From the NCBI GenBank assembly GCA_030704615.1, contig CM060732.1, positions 24,926,001-24,986,000 on the forward strand: DNA of 60,000 nucleotides, in the 5' to 3' direction. The notes below the pieces were generated by a model. It worked only from the letters and a program-made list of their open reading frames with translations. It made no database searches and was not told the DNA's origin. The translations under genes were made by a program, and so were the position numbers. Numbering within the stretch: the first letter of the stretch is position 1; each line of letters starts with the position of its first letter. This document shows positions 55,570 to 60,000 of the stretch, piece after piece. Source of the stretch: Takakia lepidozioides. Its lineage: Eukaryota > Streptophyta > Takakiopsida > Takakiales > Takakiaceae.

Positions 55570-57550
55570 AAGACAATACAGTTCTTCTCTTTTGACATCA
55601 CCTTCTTGAAGCCCATGCTTATCGACTGAAAAAGTATGATAAAGGTGAGTAGCACATGGTTCAAGGTTGCAAGCTCCTCACCCAAAACTAGCTGTCGTGA
55701 TGGGTTGTCCAAAGGATTCACCAATTTCTTACCCTTGAGAATTATCAAAATGAATGTCACAATCTACAAGAAGGTCCACAACAACAAGCTAAGCCACAAG
55801 GAAAAACAAACACCCTACCCCAGTACCATATGAGAAAAAAAGTGTGTTGTATGTTTTGGCACAATTTTTTATGTTTTAAGCAAGCTTTCCTCTGTGGAAT
55901 GGTTCTAATCATGTTGATAGTAATGGGACTCCACTTGTAATTTTGCGTAGATAATAGGAAATTTGCAATTGATATCAGTTGAACAACTTTGGACGGAGAC
56001 CATTTTCAAAGACCTGTATGACTTTCGTCAAGGGTGCGACAAAGCATGGTAAGAGGATTATATGAGATAACAGTTCTAAGCCTTGTACTAAATATTGCTA
56101 AAGATCTTGCGACGACTGGTCAGGGGTATTACACCAAGTCCTCTCCATGAAATGAGAGTTCGTCCGATGAAGGTCATCTTTATTCGATCTTAAGAAAGAA
56201 GTATTCAGTCTAAGCGAGCTAATGTGTAAATTACCAGAACTTTCTTTTCCAAAATCCTGTTCAGACCTACAAGCCGAATGTTTTGGACATATGATCACTA
56301 TTCAACCAAGGCAGGCCTGCTATATATATAATCTAGAAGTACATGGTCACACAACCGTGCTGCTTCAAGATTGAGACTTTGGTTTGGCAAGCGCTAGTCA
56401 ACACCAGAATCCCAGCACCCAACAGCACCCTGGACAACAATCTCATGGACAATATGAGCTCAAATGTCCGGAGCTAATTCGGACCTATTTCGGAGAACTA
56501 CGGTAGCCGTAAATTATTTTATAACCTGGATCAGTTGATAACAGAAAGGGTGTAAAACCTAGTTTAAAAAGAAGTGGGCAATGCCCAGAACCAGCCGTTG
56601 TCAAAAACTTCAAATATAAATACCCAGAAATGTCGGGCATGAAGATTTCTAGTACTCCCAGACCACTGTGTTGTGCAGGTATCAATTCAACATCAGAATA
56701 TGGATACGAACCCGGAGGGTATAAAGGAGAAGCCCTGGAGTTGGTATATCTTTGAGAAGTTCAGCTGTAAAGCTTTTTACTAAAGGACCCAAATGAGGGG
56801 ATGGGTACCATACTCCTAGGAGTACCCTTTTACAACTAACCGGTATTGTCTACGTATCTTGTGGATAGATCTACTCTCCTCTCTATTTCCTCTGGCGTTT
56901 GGCAGGTTTATCAAGACATAGTCGCTCTCTTGTCATCGACACTTGTAAGGTCGCTCTCCAACAACAGACCATCGTCACGCTCCACCGACACACACTTCTC
57001 TAGAAAGCGTTGTCTGTGCATTGCTGAAAAACAAGCTGCAGACTGCGACCTAAATTTTTAAATAGTACCTGTCCATTATCTTGATACCCGGGGGGGGTAT
57101 ATATGTAAAGGGGTATATTCATTAAAGGGGAAGATTCAGCCCTTCAGACTTTGCAGAACCAAAGAAAAAATAACCTTGCGGTGGCCATGATGCATGAAGG
57201 CTAACAAAGATGGGACAACAAACCAGAACCCACATGATTCTACTTCCAAAAATAAAATCTAACCGCTCTTGTGCAAAGCAGAGGTCGGGCATCAAGCGAC
57301 GCGAAGAAGGCCAGCGTCTGTCATAGCTTTCCATCCATACTCCTGACTCTTTTCATACCTATGTACCGCACTTGTTGTATTGATCTGTCAATAAAGTCTG
57401 TTTGTCGCTGTTGGTAAGCTGAGAAGGCTATACATTTACATAAGTTTATGATGAAGACTGTAACAAACTGCTGCAAGTTCTGAATCACCTCCGTCTATAC
57501 CTCCGATAATCATAAATGGTTGGCAACAGCCGCTGGAAAAAAGTGGGTTG
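55570..57550. other. stretch without a recognisable gene
   Basis: Only short frames. There is a 14-bp palindrome TACTCCTAGGAGTA near 56812, and no repeat shared with the rest of the window that I noticed. Confidence 0.5.
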
Positions 57551-57555
57551 TTGAC

Positions 57556-59303
57556 TCAGCGAGAAGGGTTGTGTTTCTGATGAATGCTGATCAATTGTTT
57601 GAGGACGTTAGCCTGAGATGGAATTGATAACAACCTCATTGGGAACATAGCTACGGCTTCCGAGAGTGTCCGCCAAAACGAGTGATGAGGTACCATCCCG
57701 CGAGTAAGTACGGCCAAGATAGGACCCAAACCCGGTGTGGTTGTGATTAAGAAGGTGCCCTCTTTGATGCCCTCATACGTTATTGCTGCTACTTCCTCCG
57801 GAGTCTGTGCATGCTTTCGGTCATACAAAGACGCCACCTTCATTCCTTCTTGGAGCTCCTTGCTCTTGCAGGCTGCAACCAATCAGTACATGAAAAAACA
57901 TACAAACCTTGAGTGATCGAAGATCTTACGAGTGCCATAACTTTCTTGCTTTTGATCTGGAGATAAGTACAGTTCAAAGTTTGTACATATTGGGTTCCGT
58001 CTAATGTTCAAACTAGCTAATCGGCCTCTTGCTCTACATGCTCACGATATCCACTAGGTAGCTTTCAGGACTTTATCACATGTGGAAATTGCGGCTAAGC
58101 TAAAAGTAAAACGATCCATCACTGTACGTCCACTTGAGTCCAAGAGACTGCAAGTGCATGTCCTACTGAGGGTCAAAAAGAAAAAAAAGAAATTGTAATG
58201 GTCACATACGCACCATCATCCAAAAAGGCACTCTCCACAAATCCAGGGCATACAAGATGTACACGCATATTGTAGGGCGCGACCTCCAGCCTCAGACATT
58301 CCGCCATTCCCTTCACAGCATACTTGGTTGCTGTGTAGATTCCATTTCCATACAACCAACACTGCACCCATGCCAAGCAGATGAATACGCATAAATTTAC
58401 TAGTCAGTCGTGAACCCCTTTATCGTGCTCTCAAGCTGACCTGACTGTTAGTACTTGTAACTCTTATTATCACCTGGGCCTAGCCAAAGCGTGTGGTCTA
58501 GTATCTAACTTTCACTTCACAAGATGAGAATTTGTAACATGTGCACAGATCTAGTCTATATACAAAACTTACCAAGGAGGCAAGACTGCCGATAAAGACA
58601 ATAGATGTCGGATGGCTTTTGCTTCTCTGCTTCATCAAAGGGAGCGCTGCATGCACTGGGTACACCGACCCCAACAAATTGGTCTTCACAACAGTGTCCA
58701 GATCTTCCACAGTTAGGTCCTCCAGGAAACCACCCCGGGTCAGACCGGCATTGCATACCAGCATATCAATAGGCCTCCATGCATGGGCTTCTTCAATCAC
58801 TTGGGATATAGCTGCGTAGTCTCCCACGTCGGCTACCTGTTTACAGCGTAAAGGCAAGTTTTAATGATCCACTTTAAGAAAATAGAAATTGCAACCCGCG
58901 GGAGGCCAAGCGAGAAAGAGAGAATCTTGAGACTACTCATATTACACCGCTTATATGATCCCATACATCTACTGGTGACGTCGTACGTCCTTTGACATCT
59001 GCTCAGAGAAGGATCAACCTTAGTAAGGATGTTGTCAGAGTTGGATAATTTGACTTCCGACAAAAGAGACTTGACCGACTTCTCAAGCTTGTTAATGTTT
59101 CTGGCTACTAAGGTGACAAACGCCCCTTCCTCAAGTGCTTGCTTTGCCAGGGCCAGTCCTATGCCACTCGAGGCGCCTGTGATGACAACGTGCTTTCCTG
59201 ACAACGAAGCTGTGTTGAACGCCTTTTTCCTCCTGAACAAGAGAGTCAGACACCAGATCATCAGGCCCGTCCCAATTGCTGCACCAGGTAGAGAGATATT
59301 CAT
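57556..59303 (-). CDS. TSC10: 3-ketodihydrosphingosine reductase, 4 exons
   Basis: Reduces 3-ketosphinganine to sphinganine with NADPH, the second step of sphingolipid synthesis, at the ER membrane. Exons 59019-59303, 58573-58836, 58214-58361 and 57556-57872 have GT...AG introns and join in phase to 337 aa, close to plant TSC10 proteins. Short-chain dehydrogenase features: an N-terminal membrane segment (GAAIGTGLMIWCLTLLF), cofactor loop TGASSGIG, VCNAG, the catalytic Ser in VFIGSLASL, and YTATK with the Tyr/Lys pair. A hydrophobic C-terminal stretch (FLITTTPGLGPILAVL) is also typical. ATG 59303 is the only start upstream of the membrane segment. No lesion is visible, and it is probably an active host gene. 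Confidence 0.92.
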
Positions 59304-59500
59304 GTTGGAAGCTGGCTCAGACAGCTACAACTTGGCTCGATAAAAAACACTCTGCAGAAGCTCTGGACACGACGATGTACGGGCTCGTTCGTGCGAGAGT
59401 CGAAGTCACCTCCTCAACCTCTTGGATGAACCCGCTGCTGTTACCTCCGGATAAGAGCTGATGAGTCACACTGCATTTAACTGTGGTGGCATCAGCAAGG

Positions 59501-59507
59501 TTTTATA
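59501..59507 (-). promoter_or_regulatory. TATA box of the reductase gene
   Basis: TATAAAA on the minus strand about 200 bases upstream of the ATG at 59303. Confidence 0.5.
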
Positions 59508-59509
59508 GC

Positions 59510-60000
59510 TCACGCTCCCTTTTCATCTTGTGTGGTTGGTGTTTGCTCGGAAAAGGGCAAGGCCCCACTGCCGCGGCCCGCTGGTAACCGGCCACACCTA
59601 CCAAGGCGTGTTATTGCAGCATGCATACGTCGCCGCTATATTCACTCCACCCACTCACCCTAATAAACACCCCTCCTAATCAATGCTCTAAGCGTGACTG
59701 ATTTTCAGGCGCCTTTATTGTGGCAGGACGCCGGATACCGGCAGGGGCTGGGCTGCTCCGGCGAGCCTTCGTGGCTGGCGGGCTTGGGGTAGTGCCGGGG
59801 CTGCCCCGCCTGCACGCTGTGCCACGTTCTCTACGGCACGCAGACGCCAGGAGGGAGCCTCTGCGGGGTCCACCCGCCCCCTATTGGCCTCGCCAGAGAC
59901 ACTATGGCACTATGCTCTCTAATAAACGCTCTCCGATACACTCTCGAAAGTGTATGGCTAAAACAGGTTGAGGCATACACTTTTAAATGGTCTACGGCAA
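59510..60000. other. GC-rich stretch without a supported gene
   Basis: Upstream flank of the reductase. An 83-codon GC-driven frame (59720-59971) has no motif. Small palindrome ATACACTCTCGAAAGTGTAT at 59937-59956. Confidence 0.4.

Noticed and set aside
59720-59971. 83-codon frame near the right edge
   Set aside because: Driven by high GC content; no motif or conserved feature seen.

Overview
The window is nuclear DNA from a land plant with a large, transposon-rich genome. The evidence is spliced plant-type genes (an A-type cytochrome P450, a 3-ketodihydrosphingosine reductase, pieces of a sterol C-24 methyltransferase), PLS/DYW-type pentatricopeptide genes in the style of seedless plants, and Ty3/gypsy, Ty1/copia, MULE, hAT, CACTA-like and tRNA-derived SINE elements. 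The PPR style and low gene density suggest a fern or lycophyte, but the species is not determined. Only two genes look intact: the P450 (8890-11336, + strand, 3 exons, 532 aa) and the sphingolipid reductase (57556-59303, - strand, 4 exons, 337 aa).

Layout. 1-6.0 kb: decayed gypsy element on the - strand. 7.5-8.7 kb: small repeats, a MITE and a SINE, then the P450. 12.4-18.3 kb: two hAT-type elements with exact 8-bp target duplications, around a copia element reduced to two LTRs and an RNase H piece. 19.9-22.2 kb: a SINE and a broken PPR-DYW gene. 22.5-28.3 kb: a CACTA-type end with GC-rich subterminal repeats, a transposon gene, a SINE, a LINE-like remnant and an unknown ORF. 29-33 kb: non-coding repeats. 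33.8-38.7 kb: SMT1 exons and a PPR locus that has degenerated into about 194-bp tandem repeats. 41,046-50,093: a 9,048-bp Mutator-like element. 50.7-55.6 kb: two large inverted repeats and a second CACTA-like end leading into a gene with a SET-like domain. 57.5-59.5 kb: the reductase.

The most striking system is the 41.0-50.1 kb MULE. It has a 9-bp target duplication, and a copy of the uninterrupted target repeat lies in the same window at 30.1-30.9 kb. It carries two divergent genes: a MULE transposase with a SWIM zinc finger, and a five-exon accessory gene whose exon 2 has a ParB/sulfiredoxin-like motif (DGNHRLLAW). Ten copies of a 24-bp near-palindrome (11-bp arms, 2-bp spacer) lie in and around the accessory gene, and palindromes of the same design sit at both ends of the element. 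This looks like a transposon with its own accessory DNA-binding or partition-like protein and matching sites; that function is inference.

Nearly all premature stops in the element genes can be explained by single C-to-T (or G-to-A) changes, as expected for decay of methylated, silenced DNA.
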